A stretch of 64,000 nucleotides of DNA, taken from Algoriphagus hitonicola (GTDB lineage: Bacteria; Bacteroidota; Bacteroidia; Cytophagales; Cyclobacteriaceae). The stretch is from positions 310,001 to 374,000 of the forward strand of contig NZ_FOPC01000001.1 in assembly GCF_900113375.1 (NCBI RefSeq), given 5' to 3'. Below are positions 18,182-27,019 of this stretch, in pieces; positions within the stretch are counted from its first letter, which is position 1, and the number at the start of each line of letters is the position of its first letter. Below the pieces are notes generated by a model that was not told where the DNA came from, searched no databases, and saw only the letters and a program-made list of their open reading frames with translations. The translations under genes were made by a program, and so were the position numbers.

Positions 18182-18579
18182 TGAAATCGTCTTAAGTTAA
18201 CGATCACGCTGACGAGGTAAGTAATGCCGATAAACATCACCACAAAAGAGATTTCTGCATCTCCCGAAATTAGATTAGTGGTGTCCAAAAGGGAGTAAGT
18301 CAGCCCTGCCACAACACTGAGACCTAGGGTAAGTGCCATGGCTTCGAGATGGATTTTCCGTTCAAATTCGTCAAAGTGATTAAACAAGTCCCGATTGGCG
18401 AGAATCATCAGGATTCCATTGACCAGATTAACAATAATGGCAAATGTGGTGAGGAAAATGTGATCATCCCAGATAAATTGGGGTCCAAAGGTGGCGATTG
18501 CCAAAGTAGCCACCCAGGACCATGTCCAGACGGCCAGCTTAATGATTCTTTTTCTTCGTTCTAGTTTCATGGTTTCCAT
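18178..18579 (-). CDS. Small four-helix membrane protein, partner of XRE regulator
   Basis: A 133-residue integral membrane protein with four predicted helices (about 14-32, 38-60, 80-98 and 108-127) separated by a charged loop (NHFDEFERKIHLEA). Proteins of this layout are commonly found next to mini XRE regulators in Bacteroidota and Firmicutes and have no assigned function. It is the first gene of the two-gene operon and shares ATGA with the regulator. Two start codons (18579 and 18570) are both plausible. Confidence 0.75.
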   Translation of the reverse strand: METMKLERRKRIIKLAVWTWSWVATLAIATFGPQFIWDDHIFLTTFAIIVNLVNGILMILANRDLFNHFDEFERKIHLEAMALTLGLSVVAGLTYSLLDTTNLISGDAEISFVVMFIGITYLVSVIVNLRRFQ

Positions 18580-18600
18580 CCTGCTATATGTATGGTTTAC

Positions 18601-18614
18601 TTTACAAATGTAAA
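18601..18614. promoter_or_regulatory. TTTAC-AAAT-GTAAA operator candidate
   Basis: Perfect 5-bp inverted repeat 22 bases upstream of the membrane-protein start. Further TTTAC half-sites follow within 35 bases (TTTTACAAAAG and ATTTACATTTC). The same half-sites recur in front of the lipoprotein operon. Confidence 0.5.
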
Positions 18615-18786
18615 TAAGATTTTACAAAAGTCAAGTTTTATTTACATTTCATTCAGCAAGAGAAAAATTAAAAATAAAGCTGCTTGGGATTGGTGCAACA
18701 GGGCAAGAATTCCTTACACTAATTGCTGCAAATTTAAAATTGAGAACTAGTATTTTTTACTAATAAAATTTTAGATAAAGGATCAA

Positions 18787-18804
18787 TTGTAAATTTTTTT
18801 ACAA
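18787..18804. promoter_or_regulatory. TTGTAAA-TTTT-TTTACAA operator candidate
   Basis: Perfect 7-bp inverted repeat ending 31 bases before the lipoprotein start at 18836, immediately followed by another GTAAA half-site. It shares the TTTACA/TGTAAA half-sites found upstream of the XRE operon on the other side of the intergenic region. Confidence 0.5.
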
Positions 18805-18835
18805 GTAAATTTATCATTGACTTATAATAATCGCC

Positions 18836-20470
18836 ATGAAAAATCAATCTGTAAAAGAATATTTTTCAGTAAGAGTGAGGGAGATTAACTTTCTTCTCCT
18901 AATATTTCTGATCAGTTTCCTACCACAATGTACTACCCAAAAGGTATCGAGAGAGCTCGTGGAAGTAGAGAATGCGAAGCAGCTAAATCCCAAAAGGGAG
19001 TATTTGAAAATTCACTTGAACAATGGAGAGCTATATGTACTCAATGATTGGAAAATAGAAGAGACTAGGCGGTTTATTGAAGGAACTGGGACACACCTAG
19101 ATGCAAATCGGAGGCCTATGGTCAAAAGTCAAGGGGATTATCCTTCTGCCAATCCAAAGACCAACCCTGATTTACAGAAATTCAGAATTCCATACGATGA
19201 CATCATCGTGGTGGAGACCAATGATAAAGGAAAAAACCCAGGAGTTGCCACCATGGTCGTCACTTCCTTGCTGACTGTTCCCTTGGCTATAGCCTGTAGC
19301 ATCAATCCGAAATCTTGTTTTGGGTCTTGTCCTACTTTTTATGTCAAGGATCAGGATGGAGAGAAACTTGTGGCGGAGGGATTTTCATCCAGTATCAGCC
19401 GATCCTTGGAGGAAATAGATGTGGATATGCTGAATGTTACTTTTTCGTCAGGCCCTGTTGAAATCACGATGAAGAATGAGGCGCTCGAAACTCATATGGT
19501 AAAGTCAATAAGCCTCTTGGTTTGTGATAAGAATCCTGAAAACACAGTCTTTGCCGCTACCGACGGTAAATTTTATGAAGTAGATCAAATTACGAGCCCA
19601 AGGACCGCAACCTATCAGGGGACTTCGATCTTGGATAAGATTTCTTACCGGGATGAAGTCGAGTGGTTTAGTCTAGCTGATTCATCTAATCTCGCAACCA
19701 AAGAGGAAGTTTTCTTTGAATTTGAAAATTTTCCAGGTTCAAATGGCTTGGTGATCGACAAGAGGCAGTCTTTGATGACCACCTATCTTTTTTATCAAAT
19801 GCTCGCCTTTAGCGGTAGTTCCACGAGTTACCTAATCGGGGAAATGGAAACCAGTAAACCCAAATATCAAAAAAGGATTAGCAAAATGTATGAATTGCTA
19901 GGGGGAATCGAAGTGGCTATCCGAGATAAAGAGGGCGAGTGGAAAGTGGTGGATCAGCTGACTGAATCGGGGCCAATCGCCTCAGACATGCATTTGATAA
20001 AACTACCTGTGCTCAATTCAGAAAAATTGAACCTTCGATTGAGATTTACCAAAGGACTGTGGCGGATCAATATGGTAAATCTGGCGCAAATCACCGGCGA
20101 AGTCATCCCCAAGCGGGTCTTTCCGGACAAGGTGTTGACAGGGGATTTCTCAGACACTGTGACCTTAAACAAATTAAATGATAAGACGAAGTACCTGGTC
20201 ACTTATCCCGGTGATGAGTATCGGATTATATTTCCTCAGGAATCCCTTGCCGGCCGAGAGTATTTTTTGGAAAGTGAGGGGTACTACATCGAATGGATGA
20301 GAGAGGAGTGGTTAAAAGAAGAAAACTGGTCTAGGGTGAAGAAAGCAATGCTTTTTCCTTCCTCTTATTTAAAAAAGACGGCTCCTTTTTATAAGCTGAA
20401 TGAAACCGAAATGGAGTCCATTTTTTGGAGTAGTAAATATGCAAAAGTTGAAAAACCCATCAAGCCATGA
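18836..20470 (+). CDS. Large uncharacterised lipoprotein (CFGSCPTFY type)
   Basis: A 544-residue predicted lipoprotein: signal LLIFLISFLPQC with the acylated Cys near residue 32. A short beta-rich region (YLKIHLNNGELYVLNDWKI) is followed by a hydrophobic segment (VTSLLTVPLAIACS) and a cysteine cluster, CSINPKSCFGSCPTFYV at about 154-170, which I have seen as a marker of a Bacteroidota family of unknown role. The rest is charged and non-repetitive. It overlaps the next lipoprotein gene by ATGA. Possible operators upstream tie it to the neighbouring XRE regulator. Function not assigned. Confidence 0.65.
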   Translation: MKNQSVKEYFSVRVREINFLLLIFLISFLPQCTTQKVSRELVEVENAKQLNPKREYLKIHLNNGELYVLNDWKIEETRRFIEGTGTHLDANRRPMVKSQGDYPSANPKTNPDLQKFRIPYDDIIVVETNDKGKNPGVATMVVTSLLTVPLAIACSINPKSCFGSCPTFYVKDQDGEKLVAEGFSSSISRSLEEIDVDMLNVTFSSGPVEITMKNEALETHMVKSISLLVCDKNPENTVFAATDGKFYEVDQITSPRTATYQGTSILDKISYRDEVEWFSLADSSNLATKEEVFFEFENFPGSNGLVIDKRQSLMTTYLFYQMLAFSGSSTSYLIGEMETSKPKYQKRISKMYELLGGIEVAIRDKEGEWKVVDQLTESGPIASDMHLIKLPVLNSEKLNLRLRFTKGLWRINMVNLAQITGEVIPKRVFPDKVLTGDFSDTVTLNKLNDKTKYLVTYPGDEYRIIFPQESLAGREYFLESEGYYIEWMREEWLKEENWSRVKKAMLFPSSYLKKTAPFYKLNETEMESIFWSSKYAKVEKPIKP

Positions 20471-21051
20471 GACAGCTTCTTTTGATAGGAATATTTGCCC
20501 TGAGCGGCTGCGCATCCAACTTGGTGCAGGCTCCCAAAGGCTCGGTACCCAACCGGTCCAATTTAGATAGGGATGGATATGGAGGATATGTGACGCTAGT
20601 TGCGGACGGAAATTATATTTTGGGGGAACTAATAGGCAATCGAAATGATACGGTAATGGTTTTGGGTGAGCATGGACTGACTCGGGTGCCGATGGATCAA
20701 ATTACATTCGGACAGCTTATTGCCCACGATCCGAATGATTATCTTGGGGTTGGTCTTTTATCGGTAATTCCCAATGCGCTTATGATGACCGTTGGAGGCT
20801 ACGGCGGAGGGCCGATTGCTTATGGTTTAGTTTTCAGTGTTATAAATTTGTTTGGGATGTCCACGGCTATGGGAACTGAAGACCTGAAATTCAATGACTT
20901 TGATTGGTCCAAGGAAAAAGATGAATTGTTGAAATATTCCCGCTTTCCGGGAGGAATTCCAGAACCTGTGGATTTAGATAAATTAAGCACAAGGCCTATG
21001 CCTCCAGCCAAATCAAAAGATAAAAAGCGAAAAGATAAGAAGGCGATTTGA
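20467..21051 (+). CDS. Uncharacterised lipoprotein, coupled to upstream lipoprotein
   Basis: A 194-residue predicted lipoprotein with signal LLLIGIFALSGC (acylated Cys15). A small beta domain (VTLVADGNYILGELIGNRNDTVMVL), with the look of an SH3- or Sm-like barrel, precedes a Gly-rich hydrophobic segment (MMTVGGYGGGPIAYGLVFSVI) that may be membrane-embedded, then a Lys-rich tail. Its start overlaps the stop of the preceding lipoprotein gene, so the two are made together and may form one envelope complex. No named family was recognised. Confidence 0.62.
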   Translation: MRQLLLIGIFALSGCASNLVQAPKGSVPNRSNLDRDGYGGYVTLVADGNYILGELIGNRNDTVMVLGEHGLTRVPMDQITFGQLIAHDPNDYLGVGLLSVIPNALMMTVGGYGGGPIAYGLVFSVINLFGMSTAMGTEDLKFNDFDWSKEKDELLKYSRFPGGIPEPVDLDKLSTRPMPPAKSKDKKRKDKKAI

Positions 21052-21174
21052 TGGTTTGGGCCAGAGGATGAGGTTTTTAGAGTACTTTGAAAACTTCTCA
21101 TTTAAGAGGGTTTTTGGGTGAAGAATGGGTGTCTTATTTCGGAAAAATATCGGCTGGAATAGAGTAAAAAATGG

Positions 21175-21204
21175 TTTAAAATGATTTAAACAAATCATTT
21201 TAAA
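21175..21204. repeat. AT-rich 13-bp perfect hairpin at left edge of the defence island
   Basis: TTTAAAATGATTT and AAATCATTTTAAA flank a four-base loop. It lies in the 262-base gap between the lipoprotein operon and hsdR. It could terminate the lipoprotein transcript, act as an operator for hsdR or mark an insertion boundary. The rest of the gap is AT-rich with nothing else convincing. Confidence 0.55.
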
Positions 21205-21313
21205 ACTAGAAAACATGACTTTTTGAATTATGTTTAATTTTATTTGCTTACATGAATTCCATTGAATATCTGCTTTTAATTAAGCATATTGAAAAAAACT
21301 TTTAAGACTTTTC

Positions 21314-24300
21314 ATGGCTTTTAACGAAGATTCAAGGGTAAAAATTCCGGCTATTTTACATCTGATTAGGTTGGGGTTTACCTATATTCCTCAAAATCAA
21401 CAAAATCGTAAAGAAGAGACGAATATCTTTGAAGAAATTTTTATCCAAAGTATTCAGAGAATCAATCCTCAGCTCGAGGAGCCTGAAATCAAAAGAATTC
21501 TAGAGGAGATTATTTTGGAATTGGATTTTGAGGATTTGGGCAGGAAGTTTTTTGAGCGTTTGACCTCTAATTCTGGGGTTAGACTGATCGATTTTCAGAA
21601 TTTCTCCAATAATTCTTTCCATATTACCACCGAGCTTACCTGTAAAAACGGAGATGAGGAATTCCGGCCCGATATCACAATTTTAATCAATGGAATGCCT
21701 TTGGCTTTTATCGAAGTAAAAAAGCCTCACAACCGCGAAGGAATTATTGCAGAGCGAAAAAGAATCAATGAGCGATTCCGGAAAAAACATTTTCGGCGCT
21801 TTGCCAACATTACCCAGTTAATGGTTTTCTCCAACAATATGGAGTATGAGGACGGGATAGTTGATCCGGTTTTTGGTACCTTCTATGCCACTTCTTCCTA
21901 CAAAGAACTTAATTTCAATTATTTCCGAGAAGATCCTGAATATCCAGTGAAACAAGGATTGAAGACCATTTCAGAGGAGCAAGAAAACGCCATTCTGAAA
22001 GACAATAACTTGATGGTCATCAAACATAGTCCGGAATTCATCACCAATAAATCTGAATTTACCCCTACGCATAGAATCCTTACCTCATTGTTTAGCCGGG
22101 AGCGGTTGTCATTTATTCTAAAGTACGCTTTAGCTTATGTAGAGGACGAAATAGGTCTGGAAAAGCATATCATGCGCTATCCCCAGCTCTTCGCGACAAC
22201 GGCAATCGCCCAAAAACTCAGCGAAGGTAGGACCAAGGGAATCATTTGGCATACGCAAGGATCAGGAAAGACCGCCTTGGCGTATTTCAATGTCAAACAC
22301 CTCACCGATTTCTATCAAAAACAACAGATTGTCCCCAAGTTTTACTTTGTGGTCGATCGGTTGGATTTGCTGATTCAGGCATCTACAGAGTTTAGCAATA
22401 GGGGGCTGAAAGTAAATCAGGTCAATTCTCGTCAGGAGTTTGTGGAGGACTTAAAGGCGGTGGGAGCTATTCACAATGATTCCGGGCTCCCGGAAATCAC
22501 AGTGGTCAATATTCAAAAATTCAGTCAAGATGCCACTGTACTTGCCACACTGGATTATGACATTAATATTCAGCGAATTTTTTTCCTAGATGAAGCTCAT
22601 AGAAGCTATAATCCAAAGGGCAATTACCTGGCAAATTTGATCAATTCAGATCGTAAAGCAGTTAAAATAGCCCTGACGGGAACCCCTCTGCTGCGGGAAG
22701 TAGCTGGAGATTATGACTCCAAAACACTATTTGGAAATTACATCCACAAGTACTATTACAACATGTCCATTGCTGATGGCTATACGCTCCGGCTGATTCG
22801 GGAGGAGATTGAGGGAAAGTTCAAAATGGAGATGAAGGAGCTGATGGATGCGATCAAAATCCAACATGGGGAAATCTCTAAAGCTAAAATCTATGCTCAT
22901 CCTAAATTCGCAGAACCGCTATTAGAATATATACTGGAGGATTTGATTCAATTCAGAAGGGATCACCAAGATGCCTCCTTGGGCGGAATGGTGGTTTGCG
23001 ATTCCTCTCAACAAGCAAAAGAACTGTTTCGCCTTTTTGAAACTAAGTATGGAAAGCAGGAAACGGATGCAGGAGTCTTGTTGGCTGCCGAGCCTAAGGA
23101 AAAGTATGCCACCCACGACACTCCGAGACTGAAGGCTGCCTTGATTCTGCACGATGAAAATGATAAAGGAATCCGAAAAGACTTGGTTAAGGTGTACAAA
23201 AAGGGAAATATTGATCTCCTTTTTGTTTACAATATGCTCCTGACGGGCTTTGATGCTAAGCGACTGAAAAAGCTTTATCTGGCTCGCGTGATTCAGGATC
23301 ATAATCTCCTTCAAACGCTTACCCGGGTGAATCGTCCTTATAAAAAGTATAAATATGGCTATGTGGTCGATTTTGCGGATATTTCTAAAGCCTTTAACCG
23401 AACCAATAAACTTTACTTCGACGAACTTCAGGCGCAGCTGGGAGATGAAATGGAGCTTTACTCCGATCTCTTCAAATCCCCAGAAGAGATTCAGCAGGAA
23501 ATTCAAGAAATAAAAGAAGTCCTTTTTCAGTTTGATTCGGAAAACAGGGAGATTTTCTCCCAGCAGATTGCGCAAGTCACGGATAAAGGATTGTTGATCC
23601 GATTGGTCAAAGCCCTGAGAATGGCTAAAGAGCTGAAAAACTTGATTGCGATCAATGGCTATGAAGCTTTGGATGGAGAAGCAGATTTTGAAGTTTGGAA
23701 TAGACTCTTGATTGAGGCTCAAAATCGCCTGGATAATATCAATTATGTGGAAAGTCTGGGCAATGAAGATGAAACTATCAATATTATCAATACTGCTTTG
23801 GAAGATATTGTGTTTCAGTTTATCAAGGTATCCGAAAGTGAATTGGTTCTTGCCGATGAATTTAAGGATATGCTTAGAAAAACCAGAGAAAGTTTACGGG
23901 ATAATTTTGACCAGCAGGACCCGGCTTTTGTAAGTTTGCGGGAAGAGCTGGAGCGAATTTTCAAAAAGAAAAATCTGAGTGAAGTCAGTCAGGAAGATTT
24001 GGCTGAAAATATGCCATTGCTTCGAAAAATCCACGAAAAAGCAAAAGAACTCAATCGCAAAAACAACAATATCAAGGCGAAGTACGGTCAGGATGAGAAG
24101 TTTGCTAGAGTTCATAAACGATTGATGGAAGAAAGTAAACTTTCCCAAAAACAGCTGCAATTACAAGCTGCTTTGTTGAAAGTCAAGTCTCAAGCCGATG
24201 AATCTATCCAAAACAGCAAGGATATCATGGGAAACGAGGAATTCTTCAAGCGCTACATGATGCAGCTCGTAATTAAAGAGTTTAGAAATGAACAAAGGAT

Positions 24301-24388
24301 GAACATTGATTTCACTACTACTCAAGGAATCAATCAGCTCATCGTCAATGAATATATTTCACAATACAATTCTTCATCCCTAAGATGA
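21314..24388 (+). CDS. hsdR: Type I restriction enzyme, R subunit
   Basis: ATP-dependent endonuclease/translocase subunit of a type I restriction-modification complex (R2M2S). The N-terminal PD-(D/E)xK nuclease is intact: Asp120, then Glu134-Val-Lys136 in IEVKK. The SF2 motor follows: Walker A GSGKT at 316-320, DEAH at 426-429, LTGTPLL, and motif VI-like QTLTRVNRPYKKY. A long helical C-terminus (about 780-1024) fits the M/S docking region. At 1024 residues it is full length. It overlaps hsdM by ATGA. It begins the island operon; the promoter is not clear. Confidence 0.95.
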   Translation: MAFNEDSRVKIPAILHLIRLGFTYIPQNQQNRKEETNIFEEIFIQSIQRINPQLEEPEIKRILEEIILELDFEDLGRKFFERLTSNSGVRLIDFQNFSNNSFHITTELTCKNGDEEFRPDITILINGMPLAFIEVKKPHNREGIIAERKRINERFRKKHFRRFANITQLMVFSNNMEYEDGIVDPVFGTFYATSSYKELNFNYFREDPEYPVKQGLKTISEEQENAILKDNNLMVIKHSPEFITNKSEFTPTHRILTSLFSRERLSFILKYALAYVEDEIGLEKHIMRYPQLFATTAIAQKLSEGRTKGIIWHTQGSGKTALAYFNVKHLTDFYQKQQIVPKFYFVVDRLDLLIQASTEFSNRGLKVNQVNSRQEFVEDLKAVGAIHNDSGLPEITVVNIQKFSQDATVLATLDYDINIQRIFFLDEAHRSYNPKGNYLANLINSDRKAVKIALTGTPLLREVAGDYDSKTLFGNYIHKYYYNMSIADGYTLRLIREEIEGKFKMEMKELMDAIKIQHGEISKAKIYAHPKFAEPLLEYILEDLIQFRRDHQDASLGGMVVCDSSQQAKELFRLFETKYGKQETDAGVLLAAEPKEKYATHDTPRLKAALILHDENDKGIRKDLVKVYKKGNIDLLFVYNMLLTGFDAKRLKKLYLARVIQDHNLLQTLTRVNRPYKKYKYGYVVDFADISKAFNRTNKLYFDELQAQLGDEMELYSDLFKSPEEIQQEIQEIKEVLFQFDSENREIFSQQIAQVTDKGLLIRLVKALRMAKELKNLIAINGYEALDGEADFEVWNRLLIEAQNRLDNINYVESLGNEDETINIINTALEDIVFQFIKVSESELVLADEFKDMLRKTRESLRDNFDQQDPAFVSLREELERIFKKKNLSEVSQEDLAENMPLLRKIHEKAKELNRKNNNIKAKYGQDEKFARVHKRLMEESKLSQKQLQLQAALLKVKSQADESIQNSKDIMGNEEFFKRYMMQLVIKEFRNEQRMNIDFTTTQGINQLIVNEYISQYNSSSLR

Positions 24389-26001
24389 CGCAAGATTTAA
24401 ATTTCATTACCAAAACAAAGGAACTCATTGACAACCTGAAAAGTGTCTGCGCCAATTATGGACTCGGCAATGATGGGAATGAGTTTAAGATTATTACTCA
24501 GGTATTCCTTTATAAATTTCTGAATGATAAGTTTCGCTATGAGGTCAAAAAAGCGAAACCGGAGCTCGCACTAGTGGAAAATTTTTCCAAGGCTTTGCAA
24601 GATATGCCAGAGGATGATTACTTGTTTTTGGTCAACTCTCTGGATGCCAATATTCCGAGATTACAGTCCCACCAGCTGATTTCACACCTTTACAACAACC
24701 AGAATAAAGAAGATTTTGCTAAAACATTTGATGATACGCTTCGCGATATCTCAGTGAAAAATGCGGATATCTTCTCGATTAAGTCCTTTACAGGGGCCAA
24801 GGATAAATTATTTGATGAATTGAGTCAATATATCTCAGACTCTTCCCAACGCGATGCCTTTTGCCGTGCTTTGGTAAACAAGCTCTTTGAGTTCAGCTTT
24901 GAAGAGATGTTTGAGGAGAAATACGACTTCTTCGCGACTATTTTCGAATACCTGATCAAGGACTACAACAGCGACAGCGGAGGCAAATACGCCGAATACT
25001 ACACGCCCCACGCCGTGGCACGCATCATGGCGGCGATCATGGTTACCGAACCGGTCAAAGGCGTGCGCTGCTACGATCCGAGTGCGGGTTCGGGCACCTT
25101 GCTGATGAGCCTGGCCCATCAGATCGGCGAGCAGAATTGCAGCATCTATTCCGAGGATATTTCCCAAAAGTCCAGCACCATGCTGCGACTCAACTTGGTA
25201 CTTAATGGGTTGACGCACAGCATTCCCAATATCATCAAGACCAATACCATCGCGCAACCTTACTATCTGAATCAGAAGTTTGACTATATCGTGTCCAATC
25301 CGCCCTTTAAGCTGGATTTCTCCGATTTCCGGGATGATTTGGAAAAGGATGCCTTCAAGGATAGATTCTATGCAGGGATTCCCAAGGTGCCCAAGGCCAA
25401 GAAAGAATCCATGGCGATCTATCTGCTCTTTATCCAACACATCATGCACAGCCTGAGTGAGAGTGGAAAAGCTGCTATTGTAGTGCCGACAGGCTTTATT
25501 ACGGCTCAGAGTGGGATCGAGAAAAAGATCCGGGAGAAGCTGGTCAAGCAGGGCTGGCTGCGGGGTGTGGTGAGTATGCCGAGCAATATCTTCGCCAGTA
25601 CGGGCACCAACGTCTCCGTGCTTTTCCTCGACAAGATGGCCGACTCAGCCCATATCGTGCTGATGGATGCCTCCAAACTTGGACAGACCGTAAAGGAAGG
25701 GAAAAACCAACGTACCGTCCTTTCCCGGGAGGAGGAGCGACAGATCATCGAGGTATTCAATGCCAAAGAAGCCGTCGAGGACCTTTCCGTGGTAGTCAGC
25801 AAAGCCCAGATTGCCGAGAAAAACTACAGCTTCAGCGCCGGGCAATACTTCGAAGTGAAGATCGAGTATGTGGATATTACTGCGGAGGAGTTTCAGGCAA
25901 AATTAAACGGCTTCGAAGAGCGCTTGGTCGGGATGTTTGCAGAGGGAAAGGCTTTGGATAGCGAGATCTTGGGGAGTTTGAAAAAATTGCAAATGAATTG
26001 A
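24385..26001 (+). CDS. hsdM: Type I restriction enzyme, M subunit (N6-adenine methyltransferase)
   Basis: SAM-dependent adenine methyltransferase that modifies the target named by HsdS. The HsdM N-terminal helical domain spans about residues 5-150, then the methylase domain with the SAM motif DPSAGSGT at 231-238 and the catalytic NPPF at 305-308. It starts inside the hsdR stop. Base composition changes sharply inside the gene: the block at 24481-24540 is about 27 percent GC while 24961-25080 is about 60 percent. The change falls near the junction of the two domains, so the methylase part may have been replaced by recombination. The reading frame is intact throughout. Confidence 0.95.
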   Translation: MTQDLNFITKTKELIDNLKSVCANYGLGNDGNEFKIITQVFLYKFLNDKFRYEVKKAKPELALVENFSKALQDMPEDDYLFLVNSLDANIPRLQSHQLISHLYNNQNKEDFAKTFDDTLRDISVKNADIFSIKSFTGAKDKLFDELSQYISDSSQRDAFCRALVNKLFEFSFEEMFEEKYDFFATIFEYLIKDYNSDSGGKYAEYYTPHAVARIMAAIMVTEPVKGVRCYDPSAGSGTLLMSLAHQIGEQNCSIYSEDISQKSSTMLRLNLVLNGLTHSIPNIIKTNTIAQPYYLNQKFDYIVSNPPFKLDFSDFRDDLEKDAFKDRFYAGIPKVPKAKKESMAIYLLFIQHIMHSLSESGKAAIVVPTGFITAQSGIEKKIREKLVKQGWLRGVVSMPSNIFASTGTNVSVLFLDKMADSAHIVLMDASKLGQTVKEGKNQRTVLSREEERQIIEVFNAKEAVEDLSVVVSKAQIAEKNYSFSAGQYFEVKIEYVDITAEEFQAKLNGFEERLVGMFAEGKALDSEILGSLKKLQMN

Positions 26002-26011
26002 TCGGGCCACC

Positions 26012-27019
26012 ATGAAACCTAGAGATATTTTACTTTTCCAAAATGCCGACCAATCCGTCAATGTCTCCGTCTATTTTCTAAACGGGACCTTCTGGCTGAC
26101 GCAAAAGACCATGGCAGAACTGTTTGATGTGGAAAGATCCGTGATCACCAAACATTTGGCTAACATCTTCAAAAGCGAAGAAATGGATAAGGACTCAGTA
26201 TGTGCAAAAATTGCACATACTGCCGAAGACGGAAAAACCTACTCCACCAACTTCTACCGACTCGAAGCCATTCTGGCCGTAGGCTATCGGGTCAACTCCA
26301 TGCAAGCAACGGACTTCCGAAAGTGGGCTACCCAAACACTCAATGAGTTTATCATCAAGGGCTTTGTGATGGATGATGAGCGGATGAAGCAGGGTAAGCA
26401 CTTTGGGCAGGATTATTTTGACGAACTCCTAGAGCGTATCCGGGAGATTCGGGCGAGTGAACGCCGATTTTATCAAAAGATCACCGACCTCTATGCGCTG
26501 AGTACCGACTATGACCCGCAGAGTTCACAAACCAAGGAATTCTTCGGCATGGTCCAAAACAAGCTTCACTGGGCGATCACCGGAAAAACCGCAGCCGAGA
26601 TCATCTATACCGAGGCGGATGCCTCCAAACTCTACATGGGCTTGAAAACCTGGAAAGATGCTCCTGATGGCAAAATCCTAAAAAGCGATGTGTCGATCGC
26701 CAAAAACTACCTCGCCCATCAGCATATTCAGGAACTGAACCGGATCGTGTCTGCCTACTTGGACTTGGCAGAAAACAATGCCCAACGGGGAAGGGCCTTC
26801 TCCATGCAGCAGTGGGCCAAGTTTCTGGACAGCTTTCTGGAGCTTTCCAGCTATCCTATCCTGCGGGACAAGGGGAAAATCAGCATGCTGGAAGCCAAGC
26901 TCAAAGCCGAGGGAGAATTTGACAAGTTTCGGGTCATCCAAGACCAAACCTATCAGTCGGATTTTGATAAGTTGATTGCTAAAACTAAAAAGAAAAAAAG
27001 CTCTAATTCTAATGAATAA
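26012..27019 (+). CDS. rhuM: RhuM family protein inserted in the restriction operon
   Basis: Member of the virulence RhuM family (PF13310), named from a Salmonella pathogenicity-island gene and of unknown biochemical role. The conserved N-terminal block runs from FWLTQKTMAELFDVERSVI through VGYRVNSMQATDFRKWATQT, and includes an HTH-like segment. The C-terminal half is helical. Full length at 335 residues. It starts 10 bases after hsdM and its stop overlaps the hsdS start by 8 bases, so it is a true operon member. RhuM genes are frequently found inside type I loci. It shares the raised GC of the distal hsdM. Its effect on restriction is unknown. Confidence 0.88.
   Translation: MKPRDILLFQNADQSVNVSVYFLNGTFWLTQKTMAELFDVERSVITKHLANIFKSEEMDKDSVCAKIAHTAEDGKTYSTNFYRLEAILAVGYRVNSMQATDFRKWATQTLNEFIIKGFVMDDERMKQGKHFGQDYFDELLERIREIRASERRFYQKITDLYALSTDYDPQSSQTKEFFGMVQNKLHWAITGKTAAEIIYTEADASKLYMGLKTWKDAPDGKILKSDVSIAKNYLAHQHIQELNRIVSAYLDLAENNAQRGRAFSMQQWAKFLDSFLELSSYPILRDKGKISMLEAKLKAEGEFDKFRVIQDQTYQSDFDKLIAKTKKKKSSNSNE

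Noticed and set aside
21271..21286. TGCTTTTAATTAAGCA imperfect palindrome before hsdR
   Set aside because: Arms TGCTT/AAGCA are short, the centre is AT-rich, and the match is only partial; too weak to call an operator.
24835..25449. Minus-strand frame opposite hsdM
   Set aside because: Explained by the high-GC coding strand of hsdM; its product is a low-complexity antisense reading.
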